NCBI GenBank assembly: GCA_023898745.1
Contig: CP060237.1
Coordinates: 496,001 to 560,000, forward strand
Reading direction: 5' to 3'
Source of the DNA: Alphaproteobacteria bacterium
GTDB lineage: Bacteria; Pseudomonadota; Alphaproteobacteria; G02398745; G023898745
DNA length: 64,000 nucleotides
The position numbers and the translations under genes were made by a program. A model generated the notes under the pieces. It had not been told where the DNA came from and ran no database searches. It saw only the letters and a program-made list of their open reading frames with translations. This document shows positions 1 to 8,027 of this stretch, piece by piece (position 1 is the first letter of the stretch; the number at the start of each line of letters is the position of its first letter).

Positions 1-10
1 GTATCATTTC

Positions 11-147
11 CGTCATCACGAGGAGTGTGTCATTATTCGTCATCACGAGGCGCGAAGCGCCGTGGTGATCCAATCCGTCATCCTGAGCGCAGCGACGGAT
101 CTTCTTACAACACACTCAAAAAGATTCTTCACTCCATTCAGAATGAT
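11..147. repeat. Family A half-copies followed by a family B palindromic element
   Basis: A truncated family A start (11-27) and an A half-hairpin (39-71, ATCACGAGG...GTGGTGATCC) are followed by a degraded B element (76-147, CGTCATCCTGAG...CAGAATGAT). Small open frames here are encoded by the repeats and are not genes. Confidence 0.85.
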
Positions 148-170
148 AAATCTTTTTTTATTACCCGCCC

Positions 171-199
171 TTGTTTTCTCTTTCAATACTCCTTATAAC
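171..199 (+). promoter_or_regulatory. Candidate sigma70-type promoter of the 246 gene
   Basis: TTGTTT (171-176) and TATAAC (194-199) are separated by 17 bases, about 46 bases before the start codon. The same arrangement (TTGnnn, 17 bases, TATAAT-like) precedes several other exported-protein genes in this window. Confidence 0.45.
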
Positions 200-245
200 T
201 TGAGCAGAGTTTTTTTGTTCATTTATTTAAAAGGAGTATATTACT

Positions 246-1757
246 ATGATGTTATTTTTTATGGCTGCATCTGATCAGCCTCGTGTTATGAATCCTTCTT
301 CTGCAATGATTTCTGATAAAAATGCAAGTCAATACGTAAGAGCAATAGAATGTGGAATGGTTGATTGTGTTGAGGGGGTAAAGAAATTTAGCGCTGCTCA
401 AATTGATTCTACACTAGAGGCAAGGAGGCAAAGAATTTTTGCTGCTCTGCAAGCTGGTCCATCTGATGTGACAGATGGATTTAATCCTAATTCTCACTTT
501 AATCTCGAAGAGTTTAAACGAAAAGTGGTAAAATTTCCTGCTAAGAAGTTGGAGTTTTTGAAGGGACTAAATGGTGCCAATCTCCAACAAGTAAGAGCGT
601 TTTATAAGGATACGGACCAAGAGATTGTACAGGTAATAGATCAGATGGTCGCACAAGCAAACGATCCTTCCGTTCAACGCATGACTGATCCAGCTCGATT
701 GAAAGCATTTGTTGATGAGCTTGAGGTTTGTGTAGCAAATTTTAAACAAAAAGAGATTGTTTCGGGCCAGCGCGACCCAAATATTAATTTTGATATCGAT
801 AATTTTGCAGGAAGGATAGCGCGCAATCCAGGTAAAAAAATATTTTTTTTAAAGGGGCTTAACCCTGCCAATCTTCAGTTGGTAAAAGGGTATTATCAAT
901 CTAAAGATCAAGAGATGGTTCAGGCAATAGATCAAATGTTGGCACAACCTCAAAAGTTTACTGTAAGAAACGATATAAATACTGAGTTTAATATAGATAC
1001 ATTTGATATGATATTGGAAGCGCGTCGACCTGCTGCTATACAAATGCTAAATCACTTGAATGAGGAAAATCTGAAAGCTGTTAAAGCGCGACACGCAGAT
1101 CTTCATGAGATAATAGATCGTATCTTAGATTGTCGAAATGCATCTTCAGGCACAATGACCCTAGACGACATATCAACTCAAGTGAAGCAACTTGTACAAG
1201 AGCTAGAGGCAACATCATCTAGAGAAGCTCAATTACAGCAAGAGGTTGATGGCCTTGAAGTCGCACAACAAGAGAAAGATGCAGCAATTGCTCAACTTAA
1301 AGCAGAAAATACACAACTCAAAGCCCAACTTGCAGCTTACCCCCTAGAACAATTCCAAAGTGTATTAAGAGGCTTAGAAGGATCTGATGCACAAAATGAA
1401 TCCAACACGCGTGACATACGTGTTCAGTTTATTTGCAGTCACATATGGAGTCATGTAAATGCCTTATATCAAGACCTATGGGGTCTTAAAGGCAATGCAG
1501 GTGCAAATTGGCAAAAATCTGCTAGAGAGCGCATCAATCGTTTCCGTGGTGAGATCTTAGGGTTAAAAAATGTTCTTACACATCCTGATGGCACAGCGGT
1601 TGATGGATTTGCCGCAGACGGAGGTATTACAGATGAAGATCTAACAGCAGCGTGGGGCATGGTTCACACCTCTCCTGAGGCTTTTGCTAAGAATGGTGGA
1701 TTACGCAAATGTATCAAGCCAAATCTGACTGAGGCTGGATGGGCAGGACGACGCTAG
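246..1757 (+). CDS. Predicted exported protein with three copies of a novel ~58-residue domain and a coiled coil
   Basis: Function unknown. The 503-residue product begins MMLFFMAASD, the very short hydrophobic start shared by many proteins here. An AAGGAG ribosome site lies just upstream and fixes the start at 246 or 249. Three copies of one domain are visible at residues 80-137, 177-234 and 243-295. Their pattern is NxNF.I..F..RI.R.PGKK..FLkGL...NLQ.V...Y....EIVQ.IDQM, and the third copy is the most diverged. A coiled coil follows (about 305-370), then a helical C-terminal region. The same domain occurs once in each of the next two exported proteins (2100 and 3878), so the three form a local paralogous family. 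The gene has its own promoter-like sequence and stands alone, without a barrel partner. Confidence 0.85.
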   Translation: MMLFFMAASDQPRVMNPSSAMISDKNASQYVRAIECGMVDCVEGVKKFSAAQIDSTLEARRQRIFAALQAGPSDVTDGFNPNSHFNLEEFKRKVVKFPAKKLEFLKGLNGANLQQVRAFYKDTDQEIVQVIDQMVAQANDPSVQRMTDPARLKAFVDELEVCVANFKQKEIVSGQRDPNINFDIDNFAGRIARNPGKKIFFLKGLNPANLQLVKGYYQSKDQEMVQAIDQMLAQPQKFTVRNDINTEFNIDTFDMILEARRPAAIQMLNHLNEENLKAVKARHADLHEIIDRILDCRNASSGTMTLDDISTQVKQLVQELEATSSREAQLQQEVDGLEVAQQEKDAAIAQLKAENTQLKAQLAAYPLEQFQSVLRGLEGSDAQNESNTRDIRVQFICSHIWSHVNALYQDLWGLKGNAGANWQKSARERINRFRGEILGLKNVLTHPDGTAVDGFAADGGITDEDLTAAWGMVHTSPEAFAKNGGLRKCIKPNLTEAGWAGRR

Positions 1758-1819
1758 TGCGTGTGGAGGTATAGTATTTCTGCGTGAATATCATACTTCT
1801 CTGAGTGTGCAGCATACTA

Positions 1820-1896
1820 TGTCATCCTGAGTGAAGCGAGTAAAGGATCTTCTTAAAATGAATTCACAAAGATCCTTCGCTGCGCTCAGGATGACG
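1820..1896. repeat. Family B palindromic element
   Basis: The ends are GTCATCCTGAG and CTCAGGATGACG. The interior contains AAGGATCTTCTT facing AAAGATCCTTCG, so the whole element can fold into one long hairpin. Confidence 0.9.
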
Positions 1897-1933
1897 GTTT
1901 TTCACCTTCTCATCACAAGAAGTGCAGCATTTC

Positions 1934-1972
1934 CGTCATCACGAACCTTGCGCAGCAAGGTGTGGTGATCCA
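1934..1972. repeat. Family A half-element
   Basis: Only the first hairpin of family A is present (CGTCATCACGA...GTGGTGATCC), with its own loop sequence. Confidence 0.8.
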
Positions 1973-2040
1973 TTAGAATGTTATGCTAAATTCGTAATGT
2001 TGACCCTGGGTCAGTTCATTTTTCTCATTTTTTCAAAAAC

Positions 2041-2069
2041 TTGTTTTTCTATTTTGTTCTTCCTATAAT
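2041..2069 (+). promoter_or_regulatory. Candidate promoter of the 2100 gene
   Basis: TTGTTT (2041-2046) and a perfect TATAAT (2064-2069) are separated by 17 bases, about 30 bases before the ATG. Confidence 0.6.
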
Positions 2070-2099
2070 CATCTCACGACACATTAATAGAATAGTAAT

Positions 2100-2987
2100 A
2101 TGATCTTATTTTTTATATCTGCATCGGATTTTTCACCTTCGCCTGCTCGTTCAAGTGGAGGGGAAAAGACAGTTCTACATTCTTCCGCCTCAAGGCAGCG
2201 CGTTCAGGATCTTAATGCAAATTTTACTATAGAGGGTTTAGAGGGACGAATCATAAGATATCCAGGCAAGGAATCAGAGTTTTTAATAGGTTTAAGTCGT
2301 GAGAATTTAGAACGTGTTAAGTTGCATTTTCAAGGAAAAAACCCGGAGATTGTGAAAGTTGTAGATGATATGATGAAAACACTAGATATTTCGGAGGATG
2401 ATGAGTTAGGCCTAGGAAAAGTGCCTGCAAAGTTAAACGACACCCAAGAAATGGTGCGGCGCCTTCAAGAAGAGTTATTGAATAAAGCAAGTAAAATTGG
2501 GGAGTTAGAGGAAAAATTGCGTCAAGCTAATGAATCGGCTAAAACCTGTAATTCCGAGAAGCAGAGTTTGAATCAACAAAGTCAACAAGCAAAGCAAGAG
2601 TTAGAAAAAGAGAGGCAGAAGTTTAAAAACTTTATAAAACAAGTTAATAATTCTATACAAGGACCTTCTGATGTTGATTCTCAAGAAGATATCAGTCAAT
2701 TAATTTCTAGATTGAGTGAGCTCTTCAATGGGTTAACACAAACAAAAAAAGTTCTTGCAAGTATTCAATCTTCAGCATCGCAAAGTTTAGCCGGCGCGAA
2801 TCCAAAAGAGGAGAAAAAGGGTGTTGGCTTAATTTTGCAACATATTCAAGATTCTGCAGGCCTTATAGAGCGAAGTGTAAGCTTTTCTGTTATTGCGGGT
2901 TTAATGTTTAAATCTTTTTTGCAAAAAGATAACACACCAAAAGAAAGTAATACCCCTCAGCATAAGGCTCTAAAATCTAAGATTTAG
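2100..2987 (+). CDS. Predicted exported coiled-coil protein with one PGKK/FLxGL domain
   Basis: Function unknown, 295 residues. The start MILFFISASDFS is fixed by an in-frame TAG 12 bases upstream. Residues 38-93 hold one copy of the domain repeated in the 246 gene (NFTIEGLEGRII, PGKE, FLIGL, EIVKVVDDM). A long charged coiled coil rich in Glu, Lys and Gln follows, at about 105-215. Residues 259-274 form a hydrophobic stretch that could touch or span a membrane, and the tail is polar and basic. The gene has its own promoter and no coupled barrel gene. It could equally be a secreted surface protein or an effector; the sequence does not decide. Confidence 0.85.
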   Translation: MILFFISASDFSPSPARSSGGEKTVLHSSASRQRVQDLNANFTIEGLEGRIIRYPGKESEFLIGLSRENLERVKLHFQGKNPEIVKVVDDMMKTLDISEDDELGLGKVPAKLNDTQEMVRRLQEELLNKASKIGELEEKLRQANESAKTCNSEKQSLNQQSQQAKQELEKERQKFKNFIKQVNNSIQGPSDVDSQEDISQLISRLSELFNGLTQTKKVLASIQSSASQSLAGANPKEEKKGVGLILQHIQDSAGLIERSVSFSVIAGLMFKSFLQKDNTPKESNTPQHKALKSKI

Positions 2988-3039
2988 AATGTTTTAGTTT
3001 CATAGTTTGCAAGATATGTAAAAATATAAAAAAATGTAC

Positions 3040-3068
3040 TTGCTTTTATAATAAATAAATTTTAAAAT
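3040..3068 (+). promoter_or_regulatory. Possible promoter of the 3150 gene
   Basis: TTGCTT (3040-3045) and TAAAAT (3063-3068) are 17 bases apart, about 80 bases before the start codon. Weaker than the other candidates. Confidence 0.3.
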
Positions 3069-3149
3069 GCGATACAACCGCAGAATTTAAAGATAAGTGC
3101 ATCTTTTTCTGAGAAGTGGTTTGAGTTTAAGCTTTGAAAGGATTTTGTG

Positions 3150-3878
3150 ATGTTAGGACTCGATTTTTTTGCAGGAATTGCTACAGGGGGGGTATCGATT
3201 AAGCCTCAGATTAAAGGCAATGTTCAGAAGGATATAGAGGAATATATTTCTGGTTTTTCTGTTGAAAAAACAGACAATGATTTTTTACTTCCTATTTCTT
3301 TAGGTGCAATGCGGGCGTTTGGTAAATTTCGCCTCAAAGGCGAATTAAGCGGAAACGTGACAGCGTTTCGTCTTTCAAATATTAAAGAATTAGGACAACT
3401 TAAATTAGGTTTAGGATTTCAAGCGTTTAAACGTTTGACATTTTTTTTGATAGGTGGAGTTCACGTATCTCGATGTGATCAAGTGAATGTCCTTGCAACT
3501 CAAAAAAAAGCAAATCCAACACACCCTGATCCAAAGTCTTTAGAGGTATATTTTTCAGCAGTGACAACTCGAACTCCCGTAATAAAAGGTATTCCAGGAG
3601 CTTTTAATTCTTACTGCGGGTTTTTTGGATTTGAAGGCCAATATGATGTCAATGAAAGCATGTCTATTAGCGGATCTGTGCAAAAAGGCTTTAAAGCAAA
3701 AGTTTTTAACACAGATAAGCACGGTTTATTTATAAAAGACGAATTACCTGACCCTGTTTACGGGGGATTGCTACGTGGTCAAAACGAATGTATGTCGGAA
3801 AATGGTACAGCATCTTTGAAAGCTGATATGGGCTGGAGAGTATCTATAGGCATGGTATTTAAAGTTGGAGAATTATAA
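3150..3878 (+). CDS. Small beta-barrel-like protein, pair A (partner of the 3878 gene)
   Basis: About 242 residues. The ATG at 3150 is preferred over a GTG three bases earlier because AAAGGA lies at good spacing. The protein starts almost directly with a strand-like segment (MLGLDFFAGIATGG) and has no conventional signal peptide. Alternating polar and hydrophobic residues and Gly/aromatic turns continue through to a final strand, RVSIGMVFK. It aligns by eye with the products at 13455, 18754 and 20467: D-[WF]-F near the start, a LGQLKLGLGF-like segment in the middle, and the last strand. It resembles an eight-strand outer-membrane barrel, but this is inference. The stop overlaps the next start (TAATG), so the two genes are translationally coupled. 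Confidence 0.7.
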   Translation: MLGLDFFAGIATGGVSIKPQIKGNVQKDIEEYISGFSVEKTDNDFLLPISLGAMRAFGKFRLKGELSGNVTAFRLSNIKELGQLKLGLGFQAFKRLTFFLIGGVHVSRCDQVNVLATQKKANPTHPDPKSLEVYFSAVTTRTPVIKGIPGAFNSYCGFFGFEGQYDVNESMSISGSVQKGFKAKVFNTDKHGLFIKDELPDPVYGGLLRGQNECMSENGTASLKADMGWRVSIGMVFKVGEL

Positions 3879-5374
3879 TGAATGCATTATTTTTATACAT
3901 GTTTGCTTCTACAACAGGATCATACCATCCGAGATCAAGTTTCGCTGGGTCTAGCGCTCCAACATTAAGGCAGGATCCTAATCTAAATTTTACTATAGAT
4001 GGTTTAGCAGGGAGGATCGCAAGATATCCAGGACGTAAGCTTGATTTTATTGAGGGTTTGAGTATTGAGAATCTTCAGTTGGTTGCTGCGCGTTATAAAG
4101 ATGATAAAGACATACAAAGGTTTGTAATAGATCAATTAAGAGAGTTAGGGGAAGGTGAGGATGAAGATAATAACTTACACTCTTTGTCTAGAGCTGAAAA
4201 CATCGCATCTTTACCTCCTACAACTTTAGAAGATGATAGCAATCCATCTTTGATAATCGCTAAATTGAAAGCAGAAAATGAAGATTTGAAGCGTAAAGCT
4301 GTTGAACCCACTCCAAGTTTTTCTCCAGAGAGAAAAAAGTTGCAGCAGTTAAATGCTAATACTTCGTCAGAAAATCAACACCTTCGTGAAAAAATTGCAG
4401 AGCTTGAAGTTGCTACAAGTGAAGCGCAAAAGCAGTTGGAGCTTGAAAGACAAGATTCGAGACTGAAGCAAGAAGCTGCGCAAAAACGGGCTCAAGAGAG
4501 GTCTATAGAAAGAAATCGAGATTTTTCAAAGATACAGGAGGCCTCTAAAGCCCAAACTTCTGCACTTAAGGCAAAACTTGAAATTCTGGAAAGAGAGCAA
4601 GAGAAAGCAAGTCAAGAAAAGCTGCGTCTTACACAGGAGAAAAATGCTCTTCAAGAAAAGTTAGATGAAGTAAAAATTGAGCTGGGTATGTCCCAAGATC
4701 AGTTGGCTGAAAAAGATGCACATGAGTTGAGCGTTTCAAATGAATTGAGAGAAACACGCGCAAGAGAGCGAGAAAACACAATACTTCTTGATGGGCTTCG
4801 TAAAAAAATTCAAGACGAATATTCTCCACAACGCAAGCGTTCAGCTGAAGAAGTTGTGCGCTTGAAAGCGGAAAATGAAGCTCTAAGAGATGTGAAAGCA
4901 CAAACTGTTGAGCAAGATACGCAAGATCAAGCGGTGTTTGATCAGCTTAATAGTGCAATAGGTGAAAGAGTGGAAGCGCTTACACCAAAAGGAATGGATT
5001 CATTAGAAGCTCTGGATAGAGTAAATCTATTTTTTAGTATTATTTTAGACTTGATTAAAAATGATCAAACAAGTCAAGGTGTGACTGAGTCTAGAATAAA
5101 AACACAATGGGCTGGTGCGATTGTGAAAGCGAAGAAACTTTGTGGGCTTACATTGTCTGCAACAGAAAAGAGTGTGCCTGAATTTAACCATTCAAGGTCT
5201 GGTGTAAGCAAAATTTTTGATGATGCGCAAACAGAAGTACAAAAAATCGTTAGAGCGTCAGCAGAAAGAAAAGCAAGCGCTAAATCTACAGCATCTTTTG
5301 CAACAGCCGCTACTGCACTTCATAAGAGCTCTTCAACAGCGCCAAAAACTCGAAGTGCTGCAGATACAGAATAA
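3878..5374 (+). CDS. Pair A cargo: predicted exported long coiled-coil protein with one PGKK/FLxGL domain
   Basis: Function unknown, 498 residues. It begins MNALFLYMFASTTGS, another short hydrophobic start ending in Ala-Ser. Residues 33-90 are one copy of the domain also present in the 246 and 2100 products (NLNFTIDGLAGRIARYPGRK). Residues about 130-350 are a heptad-like coiled coil very rich in Glu, Lys, Gln and Arg. The C-terminal 40 residues are Ala/Ser/Thr-rich low complexity. It is coupled to the barrel-like gene through a one-base stop/start overlap with GGAG upstream. A stalk or fibre role next to a membrane barrel is possible but only inferred. Confidence 0.85.
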   Translation: MNALFLYMFASTTGSYHPRSSFAGSSAPTLRQDPNLNFTIDGLAGRIARYPGRKLDFIEGLSIENLQLVAARYKDDKDIQRFVIDQLRELGEGEDEDNNLHSLSRAENIASLPPTTLEDDSNPSLIIAKLKAENEDLKRKAVEPTPSFSPERKKLQQLNANTSSENQHLREKIAELEVATSEAQKQLELERQDSRLKQEAAQKRAQERSIERNRDFSKIQEASKAQTSALKAKLEILEREQEKASQEKLRLTQEKNALQEKLDEVKIELGMSQDQLAEKDAHELSVSNELRETRARERENTILLDGLRKKIQDEYSPQRKRSAEEVVRLKAENEALRDVKAQTVEQDTQDQAVFDQLNSAIGERVEALTPKGMDSLEALDRVNLFFSIILDLIKNDQTSQGVTESRIKTQWAGAIVKAKKLCGLTLSATEKSVPEFNHSRSGVSKIFDDAQTEVQKIVRASAERKASAKSTASFATAATALHKSSSTAPKTRSAADTE

Positions 5375-5462
5375 TAAGCGAGATAACGGAATTTCATACC
5401 TCTCAACATCCCCCCAAAAATCCCCTATAATACAATAATCCTCATACATAACCATACATCCC

Positions 5463-8027
5463 ATGTCATACATCAAAATTAAAGGTGCGCGGGAGCATAA
5501 TCTCAAAAATATCGATATCAATATCCCCAAGGATCAGCTTGTGGTGATCACAGGTCCCAGTGGGTCAGGCAAATCATCACTAGCATTCGATACCATTTAT
5601 GCAGAAGGGCAGCGCAGATATGTCGAGAGTTTGTCAGCGTACGCAAGACAATTCTTGAATATTGCAAAGAAACCGGATGTAGATTCTATTGAAGGGTTGA
5701 GTCCAGCCATTTCCATTGAGCAAAAGACGGTGCATAACAATCCGCGCTCAACTGTGGCAACGATTACTGAAATTTATGACTATCTCAGACTTCTTTACGC
5801 ACGTGTGGGCATACCGTATTCTCCTGTAACAGGAAAGCCTATCAAAGCAATGACGCCACAAGAAATTGTGAACCTCATCATGAAAAAAGCCCCGAAAACT
5901 AAGTTTACAGTTCTTGCGCCTGTTGTGCGAGACCGTAAAGGTGAGCATGCGAATTTATTGCGTGATATTCAAGCTAAAGGATTTTCACGAGTTAAGGTGA
6001 ATGACAACTATTATGAGCTTGAGGATGTGCCGGTATTTGAGAAAAATAAAAAGACCACAGTGTCTGTGGTGGTAGATCGTTTGGTGATGGTGGAAGGCGC
6101 AAGCGCATCGTCATTACGAGGAGCTTCGCTCCGTGATGATCCAATGGATGGCCACGCTCCGCTCGCCATGACGAAACCTCTTCCGCATGATGACGAGGCG
6201 GTAGAGCGTTTTACGTTACGCCTCACCCAATCCATCGAGCAAGCTCTTGAACTATCCGACGGTCTTGTTGTCATCGACAATATCGATGCAAAGACGTCAG
6301 ACCTATATTCCTCCAAATTCTCTTGCCCCGAAAGTGGTTTCTCTATCGCAGAAATTGAGCCACGCATCTTTTCCTTCAACGCTCATGCAGGCGCATGTAA
6401 AGCATGCCAAGGTTTAGGGTTCATCGAAGAAGGGTGGTATGAAAAAGTCACATGTGAAGAATGTCAGGGCTATCGTCTCAAAAAAGAGAGTCTGTTGATT
6501 AAAATTAACGATCTTCATATTGGGCAATTTTGTGATATGTCCATCAGTGAGGCGCATCAGTGGTTGAATACACTGAAATTTTCACGCCAGCAAATGGATA
6601 TTGCGGGGCCGGTTCTCAAGGAAATCGAGAATCGTTTGGGTTTCTTGGTGAATGTAGGACTGAGTTATCTCACCCTTAATCGTATTTCCGGCACATTGTC
6701 TGGTGGAGAAGGGCAGCGCATTAGGCTAGCCTCTCAAATTGGGTCGCAATTAACAGGTGTATTATATGTGTTGGATGAGCCATCTATTGGCTTGCATCAG
6801 CGCGACAATGATCGTTTGATCGCGACACTCAAGAAAATGCGTGATCTAGGTAATACCATTATTGTGGTGGAACATGATGAAGACACTATGTTGGCAGCAG
6901 ATTATATCTTTGATATTGGTCCAAAAGCTGGAATATATGGTGGCGAAATTGTTGCCGAAGGCACACCTCAAGAAATTATGCAAAATGATAATAGTGTGAC
7001 GGGGCAATATTTGTCTGGCAAAAAGATGATTCCTGTTCCGAAAAAGAGACGCAAGGGCAGTGGAAAATCTTTGGTGGTGAAAAATGCACAATTACACAAT
7101 TTGAAAGGAATGGACGTAGAATTTCCACTTGGCAAGCTGATTTGTGTGACAGGCGTTTCAGGCAGCGGCAAATCTTCGCTTGTGATGGGCGAATTATGTA
7201 ATGGCTATAATAAAGGTCATCAATTCCTCACTGGCGTTCAGTACACGGATAAATTGATAAAAATAGACCAAAAGCCAATTGGACGCACACCAAGGTCTAA
7301 TCCAGCCACATATATTGGGGTATTTGATGAAATTCGCCAATGGTTTTGCGCATTGCCAGAAGCAAAAGCACGAGGATATTCTCCAGGGCGATTCTCTTTT
7401 AACGTGCCAGGTGGAAGGTGTGATGCGTGTGATGGTGATGGTACCATTCGTGTATCCATGCACTTTTTGCCTGATACATTTACGGTGTGTGAAACATGTG
7501 ATGGTCGTAGGTATAACAAACAAACGCTGGAAATCTTCTATCGTGGCAAAAACATTGCTGATGTCTTGAGTATGAGTATAGATGAGGCATGTGCGTTTTT
7601 TGATGCACACCCAAAGATTCGCAAGAAACTGGAGTTTTTGCAAAGGGTAGGGTTAGGCTATCTCCAAGTTGGCCACTCTGCGACGTTATTATCTGGTGGT
7701 GAAGCGCAACGTGTAAAGCTTGCTAAAGAACTCGCGCGTAGCTCCACCAAAGATACAGTTTATGTCTTAGACGAACCTACTACAGGTTTGCATTTTGATG
7801 ATGTGAAAAAACTGTTAGAAATTCTCCACACGTTTGTGGATAACGGCAGTACAGTTATCGTGATTGAACACAACCTCGAAGTGATCAAAACCGCCGATCA
7901 TGTGATCGACATGGGTCCTGAAGGTGGTGCTGCCGGCGGCACTGTTGTGGCCAGCGGCACACCTGAGGTTGTTGCGAAGAGTGGGGAGAGTGTAACGGGA
8001 GTGTTTTTAAAGCGGATGGTTATTTAA
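5463..8027 (+). CDS. uvrA: Excinuclease ABC subunit A, compacted and carrying an inserted repeat
   Basis: UvrA is the DNA-damage-recognition ATPase of nucleotide excision repair, acting with UvrB. Two ABC ATPase halves are clear: Walker A GPSGSGKSS (about 31-39) and GVSGSGKSS (about 563), signatures LSGGEGQR (about 413) and LSGGEAQR (about 743). The second zinc finger is intact (CDAC...CETC, about 652-680). The protein has 854 residues against about 940 usually. Roughly 90-110 residues are missing after GACKACQGLGF, and the first zinc finger reads CPESG where CPxCG is expected. A family A palindrome (6109-6173) adds about 22 codons in frame before ERFTLRL. The stop overlaps the convergent gene by 8 bases. 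No clear ribosome site precedes the ATG. Confidence 0.95.
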   Translation: MSYIKIKGAREHNLKNIDINIPKDQLVVITGPSGSGKSSLAFDTIYAEGQRRYVESLSAYARQFLNIAKKPDVDSIEGLSPAISIEQKTVHNNPRSTVATITEIYDYLRLLYARVGIPYSPVTGKPIKAMTPQEIVNLIMKKAPKTKFTVLAPVVRDRKGEHANLLRDIQAKGFSRVKVNDNYYELEDVPVFEKNKKTTVSVVVDRLVMVEGASASSLRGASLRDDPMDGHAPLAMTKPLPHDDEAVERFTLRLTQSIEQALELSDGLVVIDNIDAKTSDLYSSKFSCPESGFSIAEIEPRIFSFNAHAGACKACQGLGFIEEGWYEKVTCEECQGYRLKKESLLIKINDLHIGQFCDMSISEAHQWLNTLKFSRQQMDIAGPVLKEIENRLGFLVNVGLSYLTLNRISGTLSGGEGQRIRLASQIGSQLTGVLYVLDEPSIGLHQRDNDRLIATLKKMRDLGNTIIVVEHDEDTMLAADYIFDIGPKAGIYGGEIVAEGTPQEIMQNDNSVTGQYLSGKKMIPVPKKRRKGSGKSLVVKNAQLHNLKGMDVEFPLGKLICVTGVSGSGKSSLVMGELCNGYNKGHQFLTGVQYTDKLIKIDQKPIGRTPRSNPATYIGVFDEIRQWFCALPEAKARGYSPGRFSFNVPGGRCDACDGDGTIRVSMHFLPDTFTVCETCDGRRYNKQTLEIFYRGKNIADVLSMSIDEACAFFDAHPKIRKKLEFLQRVGLGYLQVGHSATLLSGGEAQRVKLAKELARSSTKDTVYVLDEPTTGLHFDDVKKLLEILHTFVDNGSTVIVIEHNLEVIKTADHVIDMGPEGGAAGGTVVASGTPEVVAKSGESVTGVFLKRMVI
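6109..6173. repeat. Family A element inserted in frame in uvrA
   Basis: CGTCATTACGAGGAGC...CGCCATGACG is translated as a peptide containing SSLRGASLRDD in a region where other UvrA proteins are shorter. The reading frame stays open. Confidence 0.9.

Larger units (their letters stand above)
1758..2099. other. Gene-free gap with a B element, an A half-element and a promoter
   Basis: About 340 bases with no convincing gene. It holds a full B element (1820-1896), an A half-element (1934-1972), a T-rich stretch and a good promoter candidate at 2041-2069. The rest shows nothing I can name. Confidence 0.7.

Noticed and set aside
62..274. Short open frame at the window start
   Set aside because: It lies mostly within palindromic repeats and runs into the start of the 246 gene in another frame.
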